Shown here one piece after another: positions 36,864-44,140 of a stretch of 64,000 nucleotides of DNA (position 1 is the stretch's first letter; every line of letters starts with the position of its first letter). Source of the DNA: Ruminococcus sp. (lineage in GTDB: Bacteria; Bacillota; Clostridia; Oscillospirales; Ruminococcaceae); assembly GCA_017525915.1 (NCBI GenBank), contig JAFXSC010000022.1, positions 1 to 64,000 on the forward strand, written 5' to 3'. The notes beneath the pieces were generated by a model, which worked only from the letters and a program-made list of their open reading frames with translations, did not search any database and was not told the origin of the DNA. The position numbers and the translations under genes were made by a program.

Positions 36864-37575
36864 TTTCAATCATCTCCGTTCCTATAAACAGCTTTCCGGT
36901 TGAACTTTTGGCATAATCCTGAGTTTTACCGAAAAAGAGCTGTTTCTTTCCTCCTATATGCAGGATATGTGACGCATATTTCACTGCTGAAAAAATATCA
37001 TGTGACACCATGATTATAGTTATTCCCTCACGGTTGAGTTTAGCTATAAGCTTATACAGTTCAAGCTGTGCTTTTGGATCAAGACCTGTTACTGGCTCGT
37101 CAAGCAGAAGCATTTTCCTTGTAGCACACAATGCCCTTGCAAGAAGAACACGCTGCTGCTGTCCACCGGAAAGCTCACGATAACAGCGCTTAGCCAACTT
37201 GTCTATCTCAAGCTGCTTCATTGTATTCTCAGCAAGTTCCTTCTCCTCTTTGCTGTAAAAAGGGCGCAGTCCGCATTTTGCAAGGCAGCCTGAGCGTACT
37301 ATCTCACGAACAGAAGCAGGAAAATCCTTCTGCACAACAGTCTGCTGAGGAAGATAACCTACCTCATTTTTCTTTACATCGCCGCACCACTCTATCTCTC
37401 CGCTTATCTGCTGTTTAAGTCCCAATATAGCTTTTATAAGCGTGCTTTTACCGGAGCCGTTTTCTCCAAGGATACAAAGATAATCTCCTTTGTTTATCGT
37501 AAAATCAAGATTTTCTGCAACGATGCCGTCCTCATATCCGAGAGAAGCGTTCCTGCATATCATTTGTGCAGACAT
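36856..37575 (-). CDS. znuC: Metal ABC transporter ATPase (ZnuC-like)
   Basis: 239 residues, an ABC ATPase with every motif visible: Walker A GENGSGKSTLIKA, Q-loop GYLPQQTV, signature LSGGQQQRVLLARAL, Walker B KMLLLDEPVTGLDP and H-loop MVSHD. The family (ZnuC/MntB) energises divalent metal import. It lies between znuA and znuB in a compact leftward operon. Confidence 0.95.
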   Translation of the reverse strand: MSAQMICRNASLGYEDGIVAENLDFTINKGDYLCILGENGSGKSTLIKAILGLKQQISGEIEWCGDVKKNEVGYLPQQTVVQKDFPASVREIVRSGCLAKCGLRPFYSKEEKELAENTMKQLEIDKLAKRCYRELSGGQQQRVLLARALCATRKMLLLDEPVTGLDPKAQLELYKLIAKLNREGITIIMVSHDIFSAVKYASHILHIGGKKQLFFGKTQDYAKSSTGKLFIGTEMIENE

Positions 37576-37646
37576 TGATAATTCCTCCGTTCACTGAAAG
37601 TGCAGGAGCGGTAAACATACTCCTGCACATATATTATTATTGTGCC

Positions 37647-38720
37647 TTACTTGAGAACATTTGCAAGAACATCATAGTTCTTCTGCATAAGTGAGATATA
37701 ACTTGCACCGCCTGCAATTTCGTCCTTTGATATTGACTGGAGGGAATTGAGTTCAGCGATGTCTACGCTTTTCCTTGATGTGCTTATAACTGTGTCCGCA
37801 ATAACCTTGCTTGAATTTTCAAGTGTAAATATAGTTTTGCAGTCAAGCTCGTTGACTTTATCAGCAAGGAATGCGATAGTTTCAAAGCTTGCTTCTGTTT
37901 CAGCAGAGCATCCTATGAAAGCAGCATAATAGTCAAGACCGTAATCGTCAACGAAGTAACGGAAGGGGAATCTGTCACCGAATACAAGCACCTTTACAGA
38001 AGAACCGTCAACAAGTGTTTGGAAGCTGTTGTCAAGGGCGGAGAGTTCAGCAGTATAGCTGTCAAGGTTAGCCTTGTAATCAGCAGCGTTGGCAGGATCA
38101 ATAGCCTCTATATTCTTCTCAATCTCTGTACAGAAAACTTTAGCATTTTTTACAGAAAGCCAGACGTGCTCGTCGTATTCGATCTCATCTTCTTCCTCAT
38201 CGTCTTCGTTTTCTTCCTCTTCGCCCTGCATACCCTCCTTAAGTTCTTCTTCCTTGGCAGCGTCACCAATGCTTTCCATCAGATTGATGACCTTCATATC
38301 CTTGTTCTGAGCATCAGCAAGTGCATCTTTTACCCATTCATCAGATTCTCCGCCAACATACACGAAAAGATCACAGGTGGATATTTTCATCATATCCTCG
38401 GCAGTCGGCTGATAGCTGTGAAGATCAACGCCGTTGTCAAGAAGACATGTAAGCTCAACATTATCAGCGTGATCGCCAAGTATTTCCTTTACCCAGTCGT
38501 ATTCAGGGAAGATAGTGCAGACTACGCTGAACGATTCAGAGCTTGTGTTGTTGCTTGTATTTTCACTTGTGCTTGCACTTGTACCATCACTTGTCTTTTC
38601 AGTTGCAGCAGTAGTCTTTGCTGCATTTTCAGAACTGTTTCCGGATGAACCGCATCCGGTCGTACCTGTTATAGCCAATGCTAAAGCGAGTGTGTAAATA
38701 CCTGTTTTTTTCTTGAACAT
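37647..38720 (-). CDS. znuA: Zinc-binding lipoprotein (ZnuA-like)
   Basis: 357 residues, cluster A-I substrate-binding protein. The lipobox TGTTGC gives a lipid-anchored receptor. A Ser/Thr-rich spacer (about 25-60) precedes the binding domain. Metal ligands are suggested by DLHSYQPTAED and YDEHVWLS, and the loop between them is highly acidic (EEEENEDDEEEDEIEYDEH). Zinc receptors typically carry such a His- or acid-rich loop between the two metal-binding His residues, which favours zinc over manganese. A GGAGG precedes the ATG. Upstream lies a 164-base spacer with a hairpin. Confidence 0.9.
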   Translation of the reverse strand: MFKKKTGIYTLALALAITGTTGCGSSGNSSENAAKTTAATEKTSDGTSASTSENTSNNTSSESFSVVCTIFPEYDWVKEILGDHADNVELTCLLDNGVDLHSYQPTAEDMMKISTCDLFVYVGGESDEWVKDALADAQNKDMKVINLMESIGDAAKEEELKEGMQGEEEENEDDEEEDEIEYDEHVWLSVKNAKVFCTEIEKNIEAIDPANAADYKANLDSYTAELSALDNSFQTLVDGSSVKVLVFGDRFPFRYFVDDYGLDYYAAFIGCSAETEASFETIAFLADKVNELDCKTIFTLENSSKVIADTVISTSRKSVDIAELNSLQSISKDEIAGGASYISLMQKNYDVLANVLK

Positions 38721-38820
38721 AAAAAAGAACCTCCAAATTAAAACATTGATAGCATAACGAAATAAGGCGTATTTTCATACGGCAATGCCGAAAACACACC
38801 CTGCATTCCTGCAAACAGTT

Positions 38821-38858
38821 ATAGTTATCCCGTAAGACCTGCGTCTGGACATAACTAT
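38821..38858 (-). other. Intercistronic hairpin before znuA
   Basis: ATAGTTAT (38821-38828) pairs with ATAACTAT (38851-38858), and inside AGAC pairs with GTCT. No T-run follows. It may set the mRNA ratio between the small membrane protein and the znu genes by processing or partial termination. Confidence 0.4.
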
Positions 38859-38884
38859 CCCATAGAAGATAATGCTGTCAATAT

Positions 38885-39187
38885 TTAGTTCAGAAGCTCT
38901 ACTTTAAGAGATATGAGTGTTGTATGGTCTGTCTGACCTTTAGTGAATGATCTTACTATCACAGACAATACAAACATAACGACTGAAAGATGTAAGATAC
39001 CTATAAACGCTGTACCAAGCGTGTTCAGAGTTTTATGGCACTCTGCAAGCTCCATACAGACAGAACAATCCTCACCCGAACATTCATGATTCGTGTGAGT
39101 AATAATAAAGAATGAGGAGCTGATAATAACAAAACTGAAAACTATAAGAACTATCAAAGAAAAGATTCTATTTCTATTGTTTGTCAT
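38885..39187 (-). CDS. Small membrane protein with Cys/His-rich outer loop
   Basis: About 100 residues. The ATG at 39187 (MTNNRNRIF) has GGTGGGAG eight bases upstream. Two membrane segments (about 10-30 and 62-85) flank a short loop, THTNHECSGEDCSVCMELAE plus CHK, with three His and four Cys able to bind zinc. It is the first gene after the Zur-type operator and so the most directly controlled one. No named family is recognised. A sensor or metal chaperone for the Znu importer is a guess from position and ligands. Confidence 0.75.
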   Translation of the reverse strand: MTNNRNRIFSLIVLIVFSFVIISSSFFIITHTNHECSGEDCSVCMELAECHKTLNTLGTAFIGILHLSVVMFVLSVIVRSFTKGQTDHTTLISLKVELLN

Positions 39188-39214
39188 TATATTCACTCCC
39201 ACCTTTTAGCACAC

Positions 39215-39241
39215 AATCGAAAATGATTATCATTTTCGATT
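39215..39241. promoter_or_regulatory. Fur/Zur-family operator
   Basis: A perfect 13-1-13 palindrome is centred on 39228, with core AATGAT-T-ATCATT typical of Fur-family boxes. It starts five bases downstream of the -10 of the znu promoter, so bound repressor would block initiation. The zinc genes point to Zur. Confidence 0.9.
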
Positions 39242-39245
39242 TAAT

Positions 39246-39274
39246 ATTATATTCTTAAGTAGGTTAAATGTCAA
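39246..39274 (-). promoter_or_regulatory. Consensus promoter of the zinc operon
   Basis: TTGACA (39274-39269), 17 bases, TATAAT (39251-39246) on the minus strand: a perfect match. In the stretch 39275-39564 I see no credible gene. Confidence 0.9.
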
Positions 39275-39564
39275 CACCTTACTTGCTTCTTCTACATTTT
39301 TAACAAAGCAACAACCATTCCCAATTTAAATAATGGCGTTTTTAACAACGTATTGTTTGTTAATAATCATACCCAAGCCTGAACAAGTCTCACTTCCCTG
39401 TAAGTACGGTTATGTCCTCAGTTCAGAAGGAGGCACCGTAGAGGTATATGGCAAAACCATAGATTTTTCAAAGATTCCTAATGAACATGAAGATGAAACA
39501 ACGCCCTACAGTATAACTTGTGCATCCCATTACTTGGTACCAATGAAGGAATAGCAAAGTGTAA

Positions 39565-39588
39565 AAGAAAAAGCCCGAATAATCGGGC
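39565..39588 (-). terminator. Terminator of the second tRNA-Leu remnant
   Basis: GCCCGA (39573-39578) pairs with TCGGGC (39583-39588) with loop ATAA, then TTTTTC on the minus strand. The intact tRNA-Leu at 43016 has a closely similar hairpin (42991-43008), and the 60-70 bases beyond both hairpins are also alike. Confidence 0.75.
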
Positions 39589-39596
39589 CTTTTGAA

Positions 39597-39650
39597 TGGT
39601 GCGGGTAACAGGAGTTGAACCTGCACGGATTTCTCCGCCAGAACCTAATG
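39597..39650 (-). pseudogene. tRNA-Leu 3'-half remnant from anticodon loop to CCA
   Basis: On the minus strand the sequence starts in the anticodon loop (TTAGGT) and continues through the anticodon 3' stem TCTGG, the long variable arm CGGA-GAAA-TCCG, the T arm and the acceptor strand to CCA. The 5' half is missing. The breakpoint in the anticodon loop is where tyrosine integrases commonly cross over. It shares 29 identical bases with the remnant at 35178. Confidence 0.75.
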
Positions 39651-39715
39651 ATACAGTAACGTCATTGGAACTAACTCTTTTTTGCTTGACTAATGCTATT
39701 CTAATGAAAGAAAAG

Positions 39716-40282
39716 TCAGATACGGAAGCCAATCTTACCGGTAGCGATGTTCAGTATCAGCTCGGCAAGCTCGCGTGGAGATTCGTTCATCCCGTTGCTG
39801 AGCCACCTGCGTATAATTGAAAGCGAGCCTGATACAACGAACAGCGAGCAGTATTCCGCATAGCCGCGCATACTTTCCGGCATAAATTCGTGCATATCCG
39901 TGATCCTTCCGACTGTGCCCTCGATGAGCTTGAAAGGGAATTCGCCGTCCGCACTGTTTTCAAAGAGAAGTGTGTAAAGCTCCGAATTATCCCTGATATG
40001 CGAGAGCAGCTCCGCTACGCGAAGTATCACGGAATCCCTGTCCTGTGCGCTGACTCCGGCGATACAGCTTTCACCTGCCTCAAGAGCTTCCTGTTCTATC
40101 TCTTCGTAGATCTCACGGATATTGTTGTAATACTTGTAGAAGGTGGAGCGGTTGATCTCGGCATCCTCACAAAGCTGACTGACGGTTATATCGTAGATAG
40201 TCTGCTTTCCCAGCAGCTTTATGAGGCTTTCGCGGAGAAGTCTTTTTGTAAGCCTTACGCGCTGATTGCCTTTGGTATTCAT
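39716..40282 (-). CDS. TetR-family regulator
   Basis: 188 residues. The N-terminal helix-turn-helix is clear: LTKRLLRESLIKLLGKQTIY, then VSQLCEDAEINRSTFYKYY. The C-terminal half is the variable ligand/dimer domain. It follows the MMPL exporter by 21 bases on the same strand, so it probably controls its own exporter operon in response to a transported compound. The promoter to test is 42493-42521. Confidence 0.85.
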   Translation of the reverse strand: MNTKGNQRVRLTKRLLRESLIKLLGKQTIYDITVSQLCEDAEINRSTFYKYYNNIREIYEEIEQEALEAGESCIAGVSAQDRDSVILRVAELLSHIRDNSELYTLLFENSADGEFPFKLIEGTVGRITDMHEFMPESMRGYAEYCSLFVVSGSLSIIRRWLSNGMNESPRELAELILNIATGKIGFRI

Positions 40283-40303
40283 TTTGCACCTCTGAGTGTC
40301 AAA

Positions 40304-42457
40304 TTATTTCTTCCTGCCGAACTGCATTATCGCCAGCTTGTCCGTGAGGTATATGACCAGCGGAAGCACAAATACGACCATAACGACCGACACTGCTGTT
40401 CCGCAGGCTATCATCGAACAAGTCTGGGAAATGGCTTTCTGCGTCATAAGAAGACCGGTGGTGAGACAGCAGCCGATAAGTATCAGCGATGAGGTGAGGA
40501 TCGTCTTGACTGAGCGGTTCATAGCTGCGCCGAGTGCCAGTTTTTTGTCGGAGGACCCGCGCTCCTCGATGTAGTTGCAGGTGAAGAGGATACCGTAGTC
40601 GATAGTCGCACCCATAAGTATGCACTGCACAAGGATAAGAGCGATGTAGTTGACAGTGAAACCGCTGAGCACCATTATCAATGTAGTGATGAACACTGAG
40701 GACTGTATCACGGCAACGAGTATTGCCGAGCTGAAAACGGCTCTGAATGTCAGGATAACGACAATGAATATCGCAATGACTGTAAGCATCGTTACGAAGT
40801 TGAGCTCCTTTTTGAAGCCGTCGTTCATCTCCTTGCCCATTACGGAATCGCCCACGAAATAGTGCGTGCCTTCAAGGGTATCATCAGCCTTGTCAATGAG
40901 TTCGCCGATGGCGCTGAACGACTTATCCCCCTCGGATTCGTGCCTGATAGATACCACCATACGGTTGTATTCCTTGCCAAGCATCTGGTTTGTGTTCTCG
41001 TCGATGAGCTTCTGTGCAGCCTGGAGCTGTGCCAGTTTGTCCTCGCTGTCGGGCATCTTTTCAAGCATTGCACTTGCCGCACCGAGGAACTCCGGAGTGG
41101 TCATAGTCTCCTTGCCAAGCATCCTGAACATCATCTGTGCCTGTGATTCCTCAAAGCCGAACTGAGCTGCAATTTCAGCCGGAGTATAGCTCATGCCGAG
41201 GGTATTTGAGTAATCCTGAACAGAATTTACGTCATCGCGCTTTCCGAGCCATTCAATGTAGGAAGCAACCGTTTCCGGAGACTCGGTATTATTGTAGAGC
41301 AGCACGGTCTGGTTGTCGTAGCCAAAGCATTCCTCGATGTAGGTCTGGTCGCTGTTGTCGAATACCTTGAGGAAGCCTACCTTCACGTCATCCTTCTTGA
41401 TATAGGCAAATCCGACGATTATCATCACAGCCGGAAGTATGACTGCTCCCAGCTTTGTGACGAGCTTCATAACGCCGGTCATAGGTATCTCCAGTGACTT
41501 CTTGCGGCTCTTTTCGATTATTTTGTCGAACGTCACAACAACTCCCGGCAGGAGTGTGAATATGCACACAAGGCTCATGAATACGCCCTTTGCCAGTACC
41601 ACGCCCATATCCTGACCTATCTTGAAGTCCATAAATACGAGTGCCAGCAGACCTACGATAGTCGTTACCGAGCTTCCTGATACGGGAGCTACCGAGTGCG
41701 CCAGAGCGCTTATCATTGCCTCCTCGTGAGAAGCGTACTTCTTTTTCTCCTGAGCATATCGGTTCATCAGCATTATCGAGTAGTCCATTGACAGACCGAG
41801 CTGTAACAGGGCACCGACTGAGAATGTCATGAACGATATTGACGGCAGAAATGCGTTCGTACCCATATTAAGCGCTATCGCAACTCCTATGCACCCCATA
41901 AAGATGAAAGGCTCCACCCACGAATCGCACAGAATGAAAAGTATCGTAAAGATAACGATGACCGCTATCAGGGCGATAACAGGCAGGTCACCGACAAGCG
42001 AATCCGTCATAAGTGCATTATCGACGACAGCGCCGCTCACATAGGCGTCGTCGTAGGTATTCCGTATCTTGTCGAGCACCTTGCGTGAGGTCTTGGAGTA
42101 TGTATCCGCGGAAACGGTCACCAGATACTTGGAGTGCCCATCCTTCTGGTAGGTCTCGTCGTTCTGGACGTATACCACGGACTGCACGTTGTCCATAGCG
42201 GCAAGCTCCTCCTGACGTCTGAGCTGTTCTGTTTCATCAAGCCCGTCGAACATCACTGTTATCGCGGAGCTGTCTCCGAATTCGTCGGACATTATCTCCA
42301 TTCCCTTTTTGACTGATGAGTCGTCCGGCAGGTACTTCGACATATCGTAGTTTATCTTGCAGTTGAATATCCCCACCGCGCAAAGCACTACCGCAACTGC
42401 ATAGATTATGAATATTATCTTTCGCTTGCGGACGATTATTTCTGACAGTTTCTTCAA
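40304..42457 (-). CDS. MMPL/RND-family exporter
   Basis: About 717 residues with twelve predicted membrane segments in two halves, each half led by a large outer domain. Typical pieces are DMSKYLPDDSSVKKGMEIM, GALLQLGLSMDYSIMLMNR (first sterol-sensing-like block) and GATIDYGILFTCNYIEERG (second). The Asp-Tyr in both (MDYS, IDYG) matches the proton-relay position of MMPL proteins. I place the start at the TTG at 42457, six bases after AGAGGGA; a GTG at 42475 has no ribosome site. The substrate is unknown; lipids or hydrophobic drugs are usual for the family. It is paired with a TetR regulator. Confidence 0.85.
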   Translation of the reverse strand: MKKLSEIIVRKRKIIFIIYAVAVVLCAVGIFNCKINYDMSKYLPDDSSVKKGMEIMSDEFGDSSAITVMFDGLDETEQLRRQEELAAMDNVQSVVYVQNDETYQKDGHSKYLVTVSADTYSKTSRKVLDKIRNTYDDAYVSGAVVDNALMTDSLVGDLPVIALIAVIVIFTILFILCDSWVEPFIFMGCIGVAIALNMGTNAFLPSISFMTFSVGALLQLGLSMDYSIMLMNRYAQEKKKYASHEEAMISALAHSVAPVSGSSVTTIVGLLALVFMDFKIGQDMGVVLAKGVFMSLVCIFTLLPGVVVTFDKIIEKSRKKSLEIPMTGVMKLVTKLGAVILPAVMIIVGFAYIKKDDVKVGFLKVFDNSDQTYIEECFGYDNQTVLLYNNTESPETVASYIEWLGKRDDVNSVQDYSNTLGMSYTPAEIAAQFGFEESQAQMMFRMLGKETMTTPEFLGAASAMLEKMPDSEDKLAQLQAAQKLIDENTNQMLGKEYNRMVVSIRHESEGDKSFSAIGELIDKADDTLEGTHYFVGDSVMGKEMNDGFKKELNFVTMLTVIAIFIVVILTFRAVFSSAILVAVIQSSVFITTLIMVLSGFTVNYIALILVQCILMGATIDYGILFTCNYIEERGSSDKKLALGAAMNRSVKTILTSSLILIGCCLTTGLLMTQKAISQTCSMIACGTAVSVVMVVFVLPLVIYLTDKLAIMQFGRKK

Positions 42458-42492
42458 GTTGGTTCCCTCTTTCACAAAGTATTGACATAACC

Positions 42493-42521
42493 ATTATATC
42501 AACATTGTGTAGATTTTGCAA
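42493..42521 (-). promoter_or_regulatory. Promoter of the exporter-TetR operon
   Basis: TTGCAA (42521-42516), 17 bases, TATAAT (42498-42493) on the minus strand. No long palindrome is seen at it. Confidence 0.8.
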
Positions 42522-42598
42522 TAACAAGTTGCAAATATCGTGTCGCATAAGCAACAGTTTGGTAGGATTTGTTGATTTTTAATTCATATAAATCAAAC

Positions 42599-42627
42599 TT
42601 GACAAACATACAATAGTATGTTAGAAT
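42599..42627 (+). promoter_or_regulatory. Orphan promoter with palindromic operator
   Basis: TTGACA (42599-42604), 17 bases, TAGAAT (42622-42627). The spacer is almost wholly a palindrome, ACATAC-AATA-GTATGT (42606-42621), as in repressor-controlled promoters. The only thing downstream is a gene fragment, so the controlled gene seems lost. Confidence 0.65.
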
Positions 42628-42631
42628 ACAT

Positions 42632-42868
42632 GATTCAAGCAGGAAATATGACGAGATAGTTAAGGAGTGGAACAAAAAGAAACCCAAATACGATAAAATG
42701 ATTAAGGACAATACCGCGAAGATAGTGGGTCTTAAAGGTCAGATTGAGGAGCTAATAATGGAGCGTATCAATGACCGCGAGCACGCCATGGTCTACAACT
42801 CCATGATTGAAAAGCGTGAAACTGAGATAAAGGATACAAGCACGGGTTGCTTTGCAATCAATGAATAG
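42632..42868 (+). pseudogene. Charged coiled-coil fragment, perhaps serine recombinase
   Basis: An open frame of about 78 codons without a credible start ends at TAG 42866-42868. It reads KYDEIVKEWNKKKPKYDKMI, later IEELIMERINDREHAMVYNS and MIEKRETEIK. The pattern resembles the coiled-coil region of large serine recombinases of Firmicute mobile elements. The last residues (DTSTGCFAINE) look unrelated, so it is truncated at both ends. The family call is from memory of sequence style and is tentative. Confidence 0.4.
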
Positions 42869-42878
42869 GTATGAGAAT

Positions 42879-42902
42879 AGCCGCAGGGAGTACCCTGCGG
42901 CT
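42879..42902 (+). terminator. Hairpin after the recombinase-like fragment
   Basis: A ten-base perfect stem (42879-42888 with 42893-42902) has loop AGTA, followed by a weak TACTATTTG. It is probably the old terminator of the broken gene. Confidence 0.45.
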
Positions 42903-42988
42903 TACTATTTGTCGGCATACTCACGAAATACACCTTTTGCACCTCATTACCTGGCACCAAAGTAGGAATAGAAAAGAAGAGAAGATAA

Positions 42989-43008
42989 AAGTCCGAATAA
43001 TCGGACTT
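42989..43008 (-). terminator. Terminator of tRNA-Leu
   Basis: AGTCCGA (42991-42997) pairs with TCGGACT (43002-43008), loop ATAA, followed on the minus strand by TTTTATC. It starts eight bases after the tRNA 3' end. Confidence 0.8.
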
Positions 43009-43015
43009 TCTGAAT

Positions 43016-43100
43016 GGTGCGGGTGACAGGACTTGAACCTGCACACCTTACGGCATTAGAACCTAAATCTAACGTGTCTGCCAATTTCACCACACCCGCA
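43016..43100 (-). tRNA. tRNA-Leu (anticodon TAG)
   Basis: A class II tRNA. The acceptor stem is GCGGGTG/CACCCGC, the anticodon loop TTTAGGT has anticodon TAG at 43066-43064, and a long variable arm and T arm with GGTTCAAGTCC follow. Discriminator A and encoded CCA (43018-43016) end it. It lies directly after the terminator of the Cys-rich protein gene; no clear promoter of its own is visible in the 55 bases upstream. Confidence 0.95.
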
Positions 43101-43102
43101 TA

Positions 43103-43142
43103 AAAAGCTGTGATTCTGCGGCGACTGCCACAGGATCACAAC
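43103..43142 (-). terminator. Terminator of the Cys-rich protein gene
   Basis: GCTGTGAT (43108-43115) pairs with ATCACAAC (43135-43142) and the stem continues inward with mismatches. On the minus strand TTTTTAT follows and abuts the tRNA-Leu 5' end. Confidence 0.75.
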
Positions 43143-43155
43143 TTCGTAAATACTA

Positions 43156-43686
43156 TTATGAATTGCTGTTATCAGCAGGCTTTTCTTCCACAGCAGGAGC
43201 TTCCTTTTCATCAGGAGCGGCTTCGTTCTTCTTAGCTTCTTCCTTGGTGGGAGTCTGAGCGTCTGACTTCTCGGGAGCTTCTTTTTCAGGAGCGTTCTCA
43301 TCCTTCTTGGTTTCGGGCTTTTCTTCAGCGGTCTTCTTGGGTTCTTCGGACTGCTTTTTCTGCTCCTCGGCAGGCTTCTTTGCAGGTTTTGAATTTTCCT
43401 GCTCCATTTTTTCTTTGAGCTCCTTCTCTGCCTTGTCGCCGACAGACTCTATGTAGAGGTCCTCATCAGCAAGACTTCCAACGAAGCTGAGCTGCTTTAC
43501 AGGGATTCTTTTAAGGGGAGAATAGATGAATTTACCGCAGGAATAAGTGGAGTCAACAAGACCTCTGTGTTCGCAAAGTACCTTGTTTCCGTCCTTGGCA
43601 CGTTTGCCCCAGCGGCAGTAATCGCACTTGGGAGCCATATTTTTATCAAAATAGTTACCGCTTTTAAAGAATGAGAATAAACCCAT
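43156..43686 (-). CDS. Four-Cys protein with a Lys/Glu/Pro-rich tail, unknown
   Basis: 176 residues with no signal peptide. The N-terminal 85 residues hold four cysteines in a zinc-finger-like setting (CDYCRWGKRAKDGNKVLCEH, then YSCGKF). The second half (about 90-176) is a disordered, highly charged tail rich in Lys, Glu, Ala and Pro. GAGGTGAT precedes the ATG by five bases. It has its own promoter and terminator. I recognise no named family; the Cys pattern suggests a structural metal site. Confidence 0.75.
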   Translation of the reverse strand: MGLFSFFKSGNYFDKNMAPKCDYCRWGKRAKDGNKVLCEHRGLVDSTYSCGKFIYSPLKRIPVKQLSFVGSLADEDLYIESVGDKAEKELKEKMEQENSKPAKKPAEEQKKQSEEPKKTAEEKPETKKDENAPEKEAPEKSDAQTPTKEEAKKNEAAPDEKEAPAVEEKPADNSNS

Positions 43687-43716
43687 TTAGATCACCTCGA
43701 ATAAAAATCTATTCAT

Positions 43717-43745
43717 ATTATACCACAAGTGAATTGATTTGTCCA
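43717..43745 (-). promoter_or_regulatory. Promoter of the Cys-rich protein gene
   Basis: TGGACA (43745-43740), 17 bases, TATAAT (43722-43717) on the minus strand. Confidence 0.75.
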
Positions 43746-43773
43746 GTAATTTTTGAAAATTATGAATAATAAT

Positions 43774-43838
43774 AATATTGTCGGTTGAAATTTGTGCGTT
43801 GTGCACAAATTACTGCCGCAAATTTTGGCGACAATATT
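43774..43838. repeat. Nested palindromes between two divergent promoters
   Basis: Outer arms AATATTGTCG (43774-43783) and CGACAATATT (43829-43838) are perfect complements. Inside, AATTTGTGC (43789-43797) pairs with GCACAAATT (43803-43811), and a small GCC/GGC hairpin follows. The fold would be a three-way junction. It is upstream of both the leftward and the T-box promoters, so it acts, if at all, as DNA and not as leader RNA of either. Confidence 0.6.
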
Positions 43839-43855
43839 CCCACCTTACTACGGTC

Positions 43856-43884
43856 TTGACAAACAGCAAAATATGTGGTATGAT
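43856..43884 (+). promoter_or_regulatory. Promoter of the T-box dcd-tyrS operon
   Basis: TTGACA (43856-43861), 17 bases, TATGAT (43879-43884). Confidence 0.85.
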
Positions 43885-43890
43885 ATAGAA

Positions 43891-44121
43891 AACTGTGAAC
43901 GGATAAAACCCGTGCAGAGCCAGATCCAGAGAGCTTCCGGTCGGTGCGAGGAGGCGAAGGCGCATGGAGAACTACATCCGGGAGTTGCCGTGCTGAACTT
44001 GCAGTAGGTGCGGACGGGTCTGCCCGTTACAGCTCAACGAGGTGCGTATCCACGCATAAAACAGGGTGGTAACACGGAGAATTTCGTCCCTGTACAGTCG
44101 TTGGCTGTACAGGGCATTTTT
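43891..44121 (+). ncRNA. Tyrosine-specific T-box riboswitch
   Basis: A leader of about 230 bases contains the T-box core AGGGTGGTAACACGG (44063-44077). It ends in an intrinsic terminator that overlaps the 3' side of the core. In stem I the specifier is GAAC-UAC-A, with UAC (Tyr) at 43973-43975. Uncharged tRNA-Tyr would pair with the specifier and the T-box bulge (UGGU) to favour the antiterminator. The downstream tyrS agrees with the specifier. Confidence 0.9.
44088..44121 (+). terminator. Regulated terminator of the T-box
   Basis: CCCTGTACAG (44088-44097) pairs perfectly with CTGTACAGGG (44105-44114), followed by CATTTTTG. Its 5' arm would be used by the antiterminator when tRNA-Tyr is uncharged. 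Confidence 0.9.
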
Positions 44122-44140
44122 GTTTATAGGGAGGCTTTGA

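Noticed and set aside
39333-39554. A 73-codon plus-strand frame upstream of the tRNA-Leu remnant
   Set aside because: It has no ribosome site or family likeness, and its 3' third is the duplicated tRNA-flanking DNA, so it is chance.
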